Source: Malus domestica (taxonomy: Eukaryota > Streptophyta > Magnoliopsida > Rosales > Rosaceae). From it: a stretch of DNA of 64,000 nucleotides. Positions 32,490-44,766 of this stretch are shown piece by piece. The stretch is from positions 6,270,001 to 6,334,000 of the forward strand of contig NC_091671.1 of assembly GCF_042453785.1 (NCBI RefSeq), read 5' to 3'. The notes beneath the pieces were generated by a model that made no database searches, was not told the DNA's origin, and saw only the letters and a list, made by a program, of their open reading frames with translations. The translations under genes were made by a program, and so were the position numbers. Position 1 is the stretch's first letter; the number at the start of each line of letters is the position of its first letter.

Positions 32490-32880
32490 CAGTAATGTCA
32501 ATTATTTGCTAGTAACACGGTGTCGACGCTTAATCCTCTGCGGTTTCAACTAAATTGAAGAAACAATGACACATGTTTGGGTTACATGATGCAAATGAAC
32601 AAATTCGGTATATCCTGTATATCGGTTTCATCATGCTTTAATAGAGATTCAAACAGATTCAACTCAATATTAACAAACTAACAAACTCTTTGCATTTGGA
32701 TGATTAAGTTTAAAATGAGGATTAATATCGTTTTGTTTACGAGGATTTTTACTGAGTGAACGAAATAACATTTTCATTTTGGTGACTTTGATCCAACACA
32801 GTTGATTTCACTAATCCAGACCTATCTTCCTCTAAATTCTCTAAACCATACAATCCTAGTGCAACCAAACTCGAATCTCG
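32490..32880. repeat. Third copy of the PH1 3'-flank repeat
   Basis: From GTCAATTATTTGCTAGTAA to CCATACAATCCTAGTGCAACC this matches 36450-36820, and its later part matches 56410-56625; both of those stand downstream of PH1 genes. No PH1 gene follows here, so the segment was carried along when the C/D unit duplicated, or PH1 was lost. Confidence 0.7.
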
Positions 32881-33411
32881 TCAATGATGAGTTAGTTACC
32901 AATTTGTCCTCCAAGTGGGCTTATAAGTTACATGCATTGTGTGGGGCTGGGACTATATTGATTTTTGATTCACGTACTAGTTTAATACATTAATTACATT
33001 AACATTGAACAAAAGTTTATGCAGTGTGGGGGCATATGCCCACTCTTGGCCTTAGGTAGGTCCGCCAGTGAGAAAAATGAAAATAATAGTAGGTGAGTAA
33101 TGACGTAGGGGAGTAGAAAATTTTCATTGTGACGGGAATACGGATGGTACACCACGTGTTTTTATGTAAGTGGTGAGAAATTTTATTTTTTGAGAGATTA
33201 ATTTTTTAACACACATATCTCACCATTTGTATAGTAACACGTAATGTACCACCTTGTGTAGTGATTACACTGGAAAATCTCTGGTACAGAAGGGCCATAT
33301 AATATTAACACATGCAATCAATCCTTGTTGTTTATTTCTGTCCTTTAATTATGTATATTATTGTATTAATGCGTAATTCAAATTAAGCAGTATAATATAA
33401 TTTCTCCGGTG
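32881..33411. other. Spacer upstream of UGT-D
   Basis: Rearranged fragments of the UGT unit spacer (GTGGGCTTATAAG, GGGGGCATATGCCCACTCTTGGC). No gene seen. Confidence 0.55.
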
Positions 33412-33632
33412 TGAGGCAGATTGTTTGCCCCTGTATAGATGCCCTTCTAATCTTCTTTTATTTTGTGTGGTCACGGTTAATTCACGTTCATATTTTATAT
33501 TAATTTTTTTATAATGATAATAAGACAAAAAATAATAAGAATATAAAATATTGACGTGATTTAACCGTAACTGCACAAATAAAAAAAATAAAAAAGGTAT
33601 CTAAACAAATAGGAGGGTAGACAATCTTCCTT
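33412..33632. repeat. MITE copy related to the UGT-A promoter insert
   Basis: Arms GCAGATTGTTTGCCCCT and GGGTAGACAATCTTCC with the shared core GTGGTCACGGTTAATTCACG / TTGACGTGATTTAACCG. It has the same architecture as 9765-9977. Confidence 0.55.
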
Positions 33633-33689
33633 TTTTGCCCACTCTTGGCGTTAGGTAGGTCCGTCAGTGAGAAAAATGACAATAATAGT

Positions 33690-33874
33690 ACGTGAGCAAT
33701 GACGCGAGGGAGGGCCATATAATATTAAGTTTAACAAATGCGGTCAATCCTTTTTCTGTACTCTTTGTCTCCTTTTCACACTGTTTATGTTATTTGATTA
33801 TGTATATTATTGTTATAATGCGAAATTAAGCACTATGATATAAACCAGAAAGAGTGAAAGAACAAGTCAGAAAG
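33690..33874 (+). promoter_or_regulatory. UGT-D upstream region
   Basis: Keeps GAGCAATGACG and GGGCCATATAATATTAAG but lacks the long TATATATA run of B and C, and the leader is shorter. The only short upstream frame is ATG ATA TAA at 33835-33843. Expression control may differ from the other copies. Confidence 0.4.
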
Positions 33875-35486
33875 ATGAAGAAAGTGGAACTAGTGTTCAT
33901 CCCAGCACCAGGAGAAGGCCACCTTGTATCAGCACTGCAGTTCACAAGGCGTTTGATCGATCGCGATGACAGAATTTTGATCACCATTCTTGCCATCCAG
34001 TCACCCTTCCGGACCACTATAAATTCATACACAGAATCGATTGCAGCCTCAGAACCCCGAATCCGAGTCATTGATGTCCAAGAACCTCAAGATCATCAAC
34101 CTCCACAAGAGACGCACCAGTCACCAGAAAAATTCATCTGTCTTTACATTGAGGGTCACGTCCCCAATGTCAAGAAAATCATCACCAACCTCGTCTCCTT
34201 CAATGCTAATAGTTTGGATTCGATTCGTGTTGCTGCATTGGTGGTTGATTTCTTCTGTGTGTCCATGATTGATGTGGCCAAGGAACTCAATCTTCCTTCT
34301 TATCTTTTCATGCCAAGCAATGCAGGATATCTAGCTCTCATGCTCCAACTTCCAATTCTTCATGAAAAAAACCAGGTTGCGGTTGAAGAATCCGATCCCG
34401 AATGGTTAATCCCAGGTATGTTTGTGACAATCACAGGTGCTTTTGAATTAACCCCTTTAGCACCAACAAGACAAAAGTGTTCAATGTTTAAAGACACGTT
34501 GTAACAGCAAATTTTTAGACTTCATTCCAATTGAAAATTTTTGATTTCTTGGAGTTGGATTCTAACGCTTTGAAAATTTTCGACAACTAGGTATTGTCCA
34601 CCCGGTTCCTCCTAGAGTTTTGCCGATGGCTTTGACAGATGGTAGCCGCCCTGCTTACATCAAGTTGGCTTCAAGATTTAGAGAAACTAGAGGCATTGTA
34701 GCAAACACATTTGTAGAGTTAGAGACACATGCTATCACATTGTTTTCCAATGACACCCGAATTCCCCCGGTGTACCCAGTTGGGCCAGGGATCGACCTGG
34801 ATGACGGTCAGGCACATTCCAACCTAGACCAGGCACAGCGCGACAAGATCATCAAATGGCTTGATGACCAGCCTCAGAAATCTGTTGTGTTTTTGTGTTT
34901 TGGTAGCATGGGAAGCTTTAGGGCAGAGCAAGTGAAGGAAATAGCTTTAGGGCTTGAACAAAGTGGGCAGAGGTTTTTATGGTCCCTGCGCATGCAGTCA
35001 CCCAAAGGCACAGTCCCAAGTGATTGCTCAAATCTTGAAGAAGTTTTGCCAGATGGGTTCTTGGAGAGGACCAATGGGAAGAAAGGGTTGATATGTGGGT
35101 GGGCCCCACAGGTGGAGGTCCTGGCCCACAGTGCGACCGGAGGGTTCGTGTCACACTGCGGGTGGAACTCGATCTTGGAGAGCTTGTGGCATGGCGTCCC
35201 TATTGCGACATGGCCCATGTATGCAGAGCAGCAGCTCAATGCTTTTAGGATGGTGAGGGAGTTGGGGATGGCGTTGGAGATGAGGCTGGATTACAAGACA
35301 GGCAGCGGTGACGTGGTGGGGGCGGACGAGATTGAGAGGGCTGTGGTTGGTGTGATGGAGAAGGATAGTGAGGTGAGGAAGAAGGTGGAAGAGATGGGAA
35401 AGATGGCTAGAAAAGCTGTGAAGGATGGGGGGTCTTCATTTGCTTCTGTTGGGAGATTTATTGAGGATGTGATTGGTGAGAATTAG
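33875..35486 (+). CDS. UGT71K: UGT-D: UDP-glycosyltransferase, UGT71 family (2 exons)
   Basis: Exons 33875-34415 and 34591-35486 give 478 residues. One extra residue lies in the QDHQPPQET loop near position 74. The intron is only 175 bp because it lacks the MITE-like insert of A-C, and it is in the same phase. His16 (PAPGEGH), the LVVD aspartate and a complete PSPG box (WAPQ to AEQ, HCGWNS) are present. The acceptor half is the most diverged of the four ([24 protein letters not shown]), while the donor half is nearly identical to the others. Gene conversion or a recent shared origin of exon 2 would explain this. It is the best candidate for a different acceptor range. It lies nearest PH1. Confidence 0.93.
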
Positions 35487-36449
35487 GGTTTTAAGTAGTA
35501 TGGGTTGCTAATTCTGTAAGTTTAAGAACTCATGAATGTACTAATTTTTCCATGTTCTTGTATTCTGTTTATGAATTTATCGGCTAGTAATTTATATATT
35601 TTCGTTCTACAACGATAAATCAAACGAAACTAGTTTCTAAATTTGTTCGAGAAGAGGGTTTTTGGAGTTTGTGCGTGACATCAAGTCCCGACTTTGTTCA
35701 AGTAGGTTCTGAATTTAAATCTCGCAAATGAAAGTAGTTGAGTAAGGTTGCTTACTGAATAGACAGTTGAGAAAAAATTCGAGTTAAATACCATGCCTAG
35801 GTTGAAAGTTTTTGAGTATAAGGATAGATTGGAACCATATGAGAAACATATAACAAGAAGCTTCCAGTTTATCAAATTGACATCAATTCTTGCAGACCAA
35901 GAACTTCAGTTTATCATTTTCTCATTTTTAGCTATCAAATCAACCATAGCCTCACTCCACCAAATCAAACCTAGTGATCACCCCAAACAAGAAACGAAAC
36001 GAAGCCTACCATCTCAGTAATGATTTTCCCAAACTGTAACCAAACAAATAAAATTGGTTTAGTTCGATTCGGGTGAGCCAGAATGTTGGTTTGGATTGGT
36101 TAGCGACTCACTGGACGAATCAAAGTACGGGATTTATTGAATGACCAAGAATTTTGTTGAGTTGGAGGCCGAAGTTTGTAGGTTAGGTCCTAACCCATTC
36201 CTATGAGAGGCGAATGCAGTACTTGTTCTACATGAGTTTCTTCCCGTGGCTAGAAAAACCTTCTTTTTACAGCTCACTACATAAGTGAACCAAGTCAACA
36301 GTCTCCCCCACACCTCTGCAACTAAAACCCTATGCAAACGCAGTTTCAATCTTACTGTTAACATTTTTAGCTAAGCATCTTGGTTGTATTCAAGGTTGAG
36401 ACTTGTTCGACGCTTCAAAACATACTCCAAAATCACATTTATATGCAGT
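35487..36449. other. 3' flank of UGT-D and spacer
   Basis: Begins as the usual UGT 3' flank. Near 36310-36370 a stretch (CTCTGCAACTAAAACCCTATGC...CTTACTGTTAACATTTTTAGCT) matches the region that borders the C-terminal end of PPR copy 1 (about 12375-12440), so only the edge of a PPR unit remains. No gene. Confidence 0.55.
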
Positions 36450-37378
36450 AACGTCAATTATTTGCTAGTAATCACACTGTTGAAACTTGATCATCTGCGG
36501 TTTGAACTAGATTGAAGAAAAACTGACACATGTTTGGGTTACATGATGCAAACGAACAAATGCGGTATATCCTGTATACGGCTACATCATGCTTTAATAG
36601 AGATGCAAACAGACTCAACTCAATACTAACAAACAAACTCTTTACACTTGGATTTGGATGATTAAGTTTAAAATGAGGACTAAAATCGTTTTGTCAATGA
36701 GGATTTTTATGGAGTGAACGAAATAACATTTTCATGGCGACTTTGATCCAACACAGTTGATTTCCCAACCTATCTTCCTCTAAATTCGCTAAACCATACA
36801 ACCCTTAGCAACCAAATTCGACCAGATGCGCTCTGTTAGCACCTTTATAAAGTTCACACAGCAACACAAAACTTCTCAAAACTAGTTGTATAGCTACAAA
36901 CACGAAGACAACACGACTAATAAGGTTGATTCAACTCCAAGACATCGAAATTCCTTGACCAAAGCACAGAAATTCAAAAACTATACCGACAATCTTGATC
37001 GAAAAAACACTCGTAAAGCATCCAGTTTCATGGAAAATGTAACTCTATTCACTCCAAGAATGCAAATTCTACAAGCACCAATAAGTGAACACAGCTAACA
37101 CAGAATCAAGACTCCATTTTCACAATTTACAACACCAAAGTTTAAACCTTTTGGCAAAAATCATACGAATTGCCCTTTCAATCACACAAAATATCATCTA
37201 CATACGAAAAAAGCAACAGAGAAACAAAATTCAGCCTACATTGTCCAAATTCGACAGCAAGAAAACAAGAAAAGCTCCGATTTTTATCAAACACGACAAC
37301 TATTACATCAAGTTTAAGGGGAAAAAACACAAATTATAGTCATATTATTACTGTACCATGAAAATCGAGAGTTTATGA
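36450..37378. other. 3' flank of PH1 copy 1 (duplicated block)
   Basis: Matches 56410-57194 over most of its length. No independent gene; short open frames here are not conserved between the two copies. Probably contains the PH1 3' UTR. Confidence 0.55.
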
Positions 37379-37816
37379 TCACTGTCGGCTACTATCGTAA
37401 TCGACGACCTCGGAATCCGCGAGCGATCTGGAGTGCTGGACGATGGACCGTCCGATCGAGTTGATCCACTCCTCCTTCTCCTTCTCCGAATCGGCGATGA
37501 AGTACATCGTATCATGATTAGTGGTGGAGAGCTCGAAGGCGCACGGCTTGTGCACCACGTCCTCGGCGCCCTTCACCGTCAGGCACGTGCCGACCGGGAT
37601 CACGCCGCGCGGCGTCGACGAACGGGTCACGTAACTATCCTTGAACCAGAACAGCTTCCCCTGTTTCAAGACGAACCAGCGGCGCCGCCACGTCTTGATG
37701 TAATCGCCTTGTTTGGTCAGCCAGGTGGCGCGTTCAGGGTTGGACCAGAACTCGATTCCGGTGTAGTCTTCCGGGCTCGGTTCTTGGCCCGTAGCCGCCC
37801 GCCACAGGCCCTCCAT
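37379..37816 (-). CDS. PH1: PH1-type pleckstrin-homology protein, copy 1
   Basis: A single-exon gene of 145 residues, the usual size of plant PH1. The PH domain spans about residues 28-125: LTKQGDYIKTWRRRWFVLK is the basic beta1-beta2 loop that contacts phosphoinositide head groups, and Trp117 of EEWINSIG is the invariant helix tryptophan. The N-terminal MEGLWRAATGQ and C-terminal SEVVDYD tails are typical of the family. Arabidopsis PH1 (At2g29700) binds PI3P and acts on late endosomes, from memory. It lies on the strand opposite to UGT-D, tail to tail. It differs from copy 2 (57195-57632) by one residue (Glu12/Asp12). By eye about ten base differences exist, nearly all silent, so both copies appear selected. 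Confidence 0.93.
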   Translation of the reverse strand: MEGLWRAATGQEPSPEDYTGIEFWSNPERATWLTKQGDYIKTWRRRWFVLKQGKLFWFKDSYVTRSSTPRGVIPVGTCLTVKGAEDVVHKPCAFELSTTNHDTMYFIADSEKEKEEWINSIGRSIVQHSRSLADSEVVDYDSSRQ

Positions 37817-38624
37817 TTTTTTACTTGGGCGGCGCGTGAGGTGGGTTTGTGTGGGCAGAGTTGAGGAATTGGTCGGAAGTGAGACCGCGGAGGGAGAGAA
37901 AGGTTTTATGTTTTTCTGTCCGGAAACAGAAACCGGTTTTTTGTTTGTTTAATTTCGCAAACCGAGACGGCCGGTTGATATCAAACGCTGTTCTGTCCCG
38001 TTGTGACCGCGGTTCAATTTGCTTAGGTGGCTTTGAAGCTGTGTACGTGGTAACATGTGTGCTACTAGAAAGGTCGCATGTTACAAGAACACTAATCTAC
38101 ACTAAATAAATCGAAGGGGCTGTTTGAATTCGAAATACAGTAAGTTGAAGATAAAGACTTTAACTACTAGAATGATTGATTACTTTCACTCGTAATCTAA
38201 ATCTTTTATTTTCGTAATGTAAAGTTTTGAAACACATTAATGCATAAATGAATTTTATTGTGAGTACATGCGAAGATAAAAGTAAATGAGAGCATTGATC
38301 CCTTGCAACACAATAGAATGTTTGGTTCATGAAATTAACAGTTCTTTAAAGTTGGTATATGAGTTACCGACTACTATTACATTTTAGAGATATTTTTGTT
38401 CATTTGTAACTGAAATTTTTTAGGCATGGATGACGAAAACGTTATATATTTGTTGAGTTCAATGCCTAATTATTGATGACACATTGTGTGGCTTAGCTCA
38501 ATCTTCTCTTCCCTTAGAGTAGAACATCCTCTACCCCGCTAAGGTAGAATGTCATTGAACGTGCTTAATTTAAAAAATTTTATGTACAAGTTGGCAATAA
38601 AACTGATGTTCCGCATTTTGTCAA
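37817..38624. other. PH1 copy 1 promoter side, duplicated
   Basis: Upstream of PH1, strongly matching 57633-58400. It includes the likely 5' UTR and promoter (minus strand). The 86-codon plus-strand frame at 37849-38109 recurs in copy 2 (57666-57926), but I read it as a by-product of duplication. Confidence 0.5.
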
Positions 38625-38745
38625 GAGAATTGTTATTAGCACTCCAAAATTAGCATAATACACTCCTCCTAAGTGTAATTTTTTTACTAATTATAAAAAA
38701 TTTGGAGTGAAAAATGAGATCTTTAGAATGCCAATAACAATTCTC
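38625..38745. mobile_element. hAT-like MITE, 121 bp
   Basis: The ends GAGAATTGTTATTAGCA and CCAATAACAATTCTC are inverted. The 8-bp duplication TTTGTCAA lies at 38617-38624 and 38746-38753. Confidence 0.8.
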
Positions 38746-39949
38746 TTTGTCAAATTTAGATATCAATTTCATTGGACTTCTAATTCAAATACCAAAACAA
38801 CAATATCATCACAATTCAAGACCAATACTCCATTTTTCTTTTATAAAAGTGAAGAGTTTCAATATTAATGCATTAAGTCTCATTCTCATGGTTGTTGAAC
38901 TTCTAGAATTTTGGTTTTTTCTTTGTGGAAATTCAGGGTGAAACGAAAGGGATATGTGAGGAAAAAGCTTCGAAGGAGATAGTTGAATTGATGGTGATTG
39001 GGAGAAGTAATGCTGCATTAGTGTAATAGTATTAGTAGATTTGGCCAAACCTTTTCATTTCAAGTTTCATGTGTCTTCTATGTTTGGGTGGAATGAGTCC
39101 AATGCATATTTCTTAATTCTTTAAATCTTTATGTTTGTTACATTCGTAGAATACAGCTGATACATCTGTAGAATATTGTTGTTCGATACCATGTTCATGA
39201 CACAAGGTAGAGAATGATTGATTCACATATTTAGTACCCTTGTCACTTTGGAAGACCATAACGATAGAATAAATATGTTACAAACCATGGCAACAAAGTA
39301 TTTAAAGTGAAGAAAAAAGTAAAAACCTCATAGATGGTGGAAGAAAGAGACAAATGATAAAGCTCATCTTTACTGGAGGTCTGAAAAGTAACACGCTGGT
39401 AAGTAAGTCATAAGTTTGATAAATGTGAGGAGCAAGGACAAAGAAGATTAAATTATCTTGGGTGAAACGAGCAACAACAAAAAAAAATACAAAGGCCGGG
39501 AAGAAAAAAGACAATGCAAAGATGAAAGTTAAGAATCAAGAGAAAGAGGAAGGGTGCCGATGTGGGTAATGTACATAGTATTGCCTACCCAAATAAACAT
39601 TAGAAGGAGAAGGACCCGCATAGCGCTCCATAGAGCAACCAAAGACGATCGACTCGTCATGGGTAAATCGACTCGGCTAAAAGTCCGAACTACAATCCTG
39701 ACAAATAAGGCAGTTTGGCAAATGGGTAACACCTGCCAACGTGGGTCAGGCTGTTGTTCAAACTGGGTTACAGCAAAGGGTGCAGACCGATCAGACCCAC
39801 AGTACCTGTGCCGACCACCACCACTAGAATTAAATTATTGACAAGTGAAATCCAAAAAGTACCAAAAAATGATGTAAAGATTTTTACTTTATAAGAACGA
39901 GTGGTTCTCATGTGTTGTAGATTTGTAACGCGCTTTTATTTCTACATAA
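38746..39949. other. Spacer with weak retroelement traces, no gene
   Basis: On the minus strand, about 39120-39270 reads like a copia integrase fragment (VFQSDKGTKYVNQSF), and about 39540-39830 may be related debris. This stretch is longer than its counterpart before the intact CNL gene (58400-58700). The last 110 bp (39838-39949) match 58596-58705 and are the far 5' flank of the CNL. Confidence 0.35.
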
Positions 39950-39954
39950 GTCAT

Positions 39955-42900
39955 TAGTAAGGATAGTTTATCGTGATTTTCTGTTGTAATTTGTTATTGG
40001 ACAATTATAAGACAGTTAGGATAGTTATAGGTCTGTTTTGATGAGTAGTCAAATGTATAGCTATCTGTATAAATATCAAATGTACTCTAATTATTTTCTA
40101 ATGAAAAACATTTCTCAATATGGTATATTTTGCCTCTGTCTCACGACCGACTTCAATCCTCTTCGATCCTCTTCCTTCTTGCATCTTTCCTCTCACGCTT
40201 CCATTCTTCTTCTCTCTGTAACCCTAATTTCTCAGCAATGTCGTCTGCTTTTCCTCCATCCTCTGATTCCGCACCACCAGTTCATCCCTCTTCGGTGACA
40301 AATCTATGTCCTAATTCCTCTGGCACCGCCTCTACAACTTCAATTACAATTCAGAATATCGGCTTAATGGTTCCGATCAAACTCACTACCACCAACTATC
40401 TCACATGGAGTGCATTGTTTGCTTCAATTTTTCGATGCTATATTCTTACCAGCATTGTTGATGGCTCTATTGAAGCTCCACCTAAAGTCATTAGAGATTC
40501 ATCTGGTAATCCGATCTTGAATCCTGAGTACATTGCTTGGTTTGAGAATGATCAAAATATTCTCATCTAGATCAACTCAACTCTCTCTGAATCGTTGATT
40601 CCATATAATGTTGGTGTAAATTCATCCCGAGAGCTATGGTTTAAGCTTGAATCGCGCATTGCAGCGGCCTCTTAGTCTCACATTCATGACCTTCGATCTC
40701 GCATTCGCAACATTTACAAAGGAGAATCCACCGCTGTTGATTATCTTCAACAAATTAAAGAGATCTTTGATGCTCTTACCATAGCCGGAGCTCCGGTTGA
40801 GGACTCTGAACTGATTCTGTTACACTCCATGGCCTGCCATCCGAGTATGATTCCTTTATTGATGCGATTCAATTCCGTCTCGGTTCTACAACAATTGATG
40901 AGCTTCATGGCTTGCTTCTGAGCAAAGAAATTCAACTTACCAATCGCAAGAAAGCTACTACTTCCTCTGGTGTTTTTCAGGCTTTCAATTTGAATCTTGG
41001 ATCATCATCTAGAATTTTACCTACACCGATTTCCAATTCTGGTTTTCACGTCTTTCTTGCTAAGAATTCATCTCATTTCAATCAGTATCAAGGCCGTCCT
41101 CAAGATCGAAATCAATTAAACCCTAGGTTTTCTCAGAATAAGGGAGATTTATCTGGCTATCGTGGCAACACTCAGCGTCCCGCTACAATCAAAGGAATAA
41201 TCGTGGAGGTCGCTCAGGTTCCAATTTCTCTGGGAAAAGAACCACTTGTCAAATATGTCGCCAGTATGAACATGAAGCATCTGAATGCCCTCATCGTATG
41301 AATCCTCAGTTTGGCAATCGAAATTCTTAGATGACTATGTGTGCTAATCCTTCACAGAATGCCTCTCCTTCATGACTTATTGATTCATGAGCTAGCTCAC
41401 TATGACAAGTTCTTTGGCGAATCTCTAGTATCCAGAACCCTACACAGGACCTGAGCAAGTCTACATTGGTGATGACAAAGGTTTGCCTATCTCTAATTCT
41501 GGTTCTTCATACATACATACTCCTCATCATCGTTTTGCCTTGAATAATGTGTTACATGTTCCTTATTTAAAGCAAGATTTACTCTCTGCAAATCAATTTA
41601 CACTTGATAATGGGTGCTCAATTCATCTATATCATTTTCACTTCACTATGAAGAATCTTACTTCTGAGATTACGCTTTTTAAGGGACCTGTGCAAAATGG
41701 TTTTTATCCATTCTCTACATCTGTCAATGCTAGTTCACATAAGCTTTTTGCAGCAACTGTCAAAGCTTCCCCAGGGATTTGGCATCAAAGATTGGGCCAT
41801 CCCTCTTTCAAAGTTTTACATAAACTTGTTTCTCAGTCTAGTGTTCTTCTTACTACTAGTATGAATAAAACTTTTTGTCCTAATTATGCCTTGGGTAAAA
41901 GTTCAAAACTGCCATTTGTATCAGCTTCTAGTGTTACAACTAGACCATTGGAACTTTTACACACATATTTTTGGGGTCCAGCTCCACTTCTCTCTGTATC
42001 TGGTTATAGGTATTATCTTTTTTATAGTGGATGATTTCACTCGATATAGATGGTTCTTTCCTATCAAATGTAAATCTAAGGTATTCAAACCCTTTGTTGA
42101 ATTCAAAGCTCTTGCTGAATCTTTGTTAAATACTAAGGTTGTTACTCTGCGATCTGATTTTGGAGGTGAACTTCTTAGTTCTGTGTTCACTCAATATCTT
42201 AAAGACAATGGTATTCATCATCAACTATCTTGCCCTCACACACCTGAACAAAATGGTTGTGTAGAGCGCAAACATAGACATATAGTGGAAATTACTCGAA
42301 CGCTTTTAGCTGCTTCTAATGTTCCTTATATTTACTGGGTTGAAGCATTCTCCACAGCAGTTTATCTTATAAACAGATTGCCTACCATGGCCAGATCCTG
42401 TCCTTGGGAACAACTCTTTAGCAAGTCTCTAGATTATACAACACTTAAAGTGTTTGGGTGAATGTGTTTTCCTTGGTTAAAACCATATGCAGCTTCTAAA
42501 GTAGAACCTAAAAGTAAGCCGTGTGTCTTTCTTGGCTATAGTCTCAATCATAAGGGCTATAGATGTCTTGACATTCAATCCAAAAAAGTCTATATCTCGA
42601 GGCATGTCATATTTGATGAACTGACCTTCCCATTTCTTCAAATCTCTCAGGTTTCACCTTCTTTATCCTCAGCCCCTACTCATTCTTCTCAAATACCTTC
42701 AACCCTCACCTTCACCAAGCTCACTGCAGCACCTTACCCTTCTCCACCTATCAACCAAATTGTACCTTCCCTTAACCAATCATCTTCACCTCAACACACT
42801 ACCTCTCCCAACTCCATCTCTACTCATTCCTCACCTATACAACCACCCCTACCTCAAAACATTTACCCTATGCAAACAAGATCTAAATCAAGCATTTTTA

Positions 42901-44650
42901 AACCTAAAGCCTATTCAACCACTAAACACCCTATTCCCTCTTATATTTCTCCAGATTATCTTCCTAGTACTTATCTCCAAGCCTTAAAACACCCTCACTG
43001 GAGACAGGCCATGCAGGAGGAATTTAATGCATTGGTTAACACAAGAACTTGGTCTCTTGTTCCTTCTCACCCATCTTAAAATCTTGTTAGATGTAAATGG
43101 GTGTTCCGAATTAAAAGAAAAGTTGATGGCACTATTGATATATATAAGGCTCGTTTAGTAGCCAAGGGTTTCCATCAACAGGAAGGCTTAGACTACAGAG
43201 AAACTTTCAGTCCTGTGGCAAAACCAGTGACCATAAGGCTTCCTCTCACACTTGCATCTCAGTATGATTGGTTTCTTAATCAGTTAGATGTTAGTAATGC
43301 CTTTTTGCATGGAACTTTATCTAAGAATGTGTTTATGCAGCAACCATCCGGTTTTCAAGACCCTACTAAGCCTAATCATGTCTACAAGTTACACAAGAGT
43401 CTTTATGGACTCAAGCAAGCTCCTAGAGCTTGGCATGAAAGGCTTCATGATGTACTTAAATCTATGGGATTCCATGGCTCACAGAATGATCACTCTCTCT
43501 TTGTCAAGAATGATCATTCTCTGGTGTTTATCCTTGTCTATGTTGATGACATCTTGGTCACAGGCCCATCTTCACAAGCTTGCAATGACACAATAGCTCA
43601 ACTGAGTGCTCTTTTTCCAATCAAGGATCTGGGTTCTCTTCATTTTTTCCTTGGCATTGAGGTCAAAAGGTCATCTTCTGGTATTTTTATATCACAAACC
43701 AAATATATCCTTGACTTGCTTACTAAGACAAACATGGCAGGTGCAAAACCATGTGCTACACATCTCAGTACATCTAAACTGGATCATTCCTCTCCCATGC
43801 TTTCTAATCCAAAAGAGTACATATCCATTGTAGAAGGTTTGCAATACCTTACTTGGTCCAGACCAGATATTTCCTTTGCTGTTAACTTGGTCTGTCAGTT
43901 CATGCATCAACCAAGACAATCTCATTTGCAGGCAGTTAAAAGAATATTGAGATATTTGAAGGGCACACTTGATCTAGGTCTCTGGTTTCCAAAAACTTCA
44001 AGTCCTCTCACTATTAATGCCTTCTCAAATGCTGATTGGGCAGGGTATGCCTTGGACAGAATATCAACAAGATGTTTTTGCATTTTTTAGGGCAACTCTC
44101 TTATTAGTTGGAGTGCTAAAAAGCAAACAACCTAGCTCGATCATCCACTGAAGCAAAGTATCGATCTCTAGCTAACATTGCTGCTGAGATTTCCTAGCTT
44201 TGCAAATTACTTGTTGATGTTAGTGCGTCTCTACCTTGTCTAAATTGTGGTGTGATAACATTTATGCGATTTCCTTAGCCAAGAATCCTTTATTTCATGC
44301 ACAGACCAAACATGTGGAGATTGACTACCATTATATAAGGGAAAAAGTTCTCCTCTAATGTTGTCACTGATCAGTTTGTGTGTTCACATGATCAAATTGT
44401 AGATATCTGCACTAAATCTATATCCAAGTCTTGTTTTCTGTTGCTCAGAGACAAACTATCACTTCGGTTGCCTACGTTCAGTTTGAAGGGGCATATTAAG
44501 GATAGTTTACCTTGATTTTCTGTTGTAATTTGTTATTGGACAGTTATAGGACAGTTATAGGTCTGTTTTGATGAGTTGTCAAATGTATAGCTCTCTGTAT
44601 AAATACTATATGTACTCTAATTATTTTCCAATGAAAAACAGTTCTCAATA
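39955..44650 (+). mobile_element. Ty1/copia element, older, broken
   Basis: Short LTRs (39955-40120, 166 bp; 44494-44650, 157 bp) are flanked by the duplication GTCAT at 39950-39954 and 44651-44655. The empty site AGAAGTCATGACC exists in the paralogous block at about 58703. Parts appear in normal order: gag-like (about 40240-41330), integrase (about 41480-42460), and reverse transcriptase with RNase H (about 43080-44440; motifs SLYGLKQAPRAW and YVDDILV). A primer site TGGTAT follows the 5' LTR. There are around half a dozen breaks. LTR divergence by eye is roughly 7% plus one length change, so it is much older than the elements at 492 and 13835. Short LTRs suggest the Ale/Retrofit lineage. 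Confidence 0.88.
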
Positions 44651-44766
44651 GTCATCACCTTTTAAGTCTACGCGGTGAAGACCAGATTCTTACGCGTCTT
44701 TGATTAGTTGAAATACATTCTCTCAACTGTGTCACAAAATTTCCATTTTCAAAGAAGAGATCGATC

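Noticed and set aside
37433-37864. A 143-codon plus-strand frame over PH1, repeated at 57249-57656
   Set aside because: Shadow of the GC-rich PH1 coding strand; the minus-strand PH domain explains the conservation.
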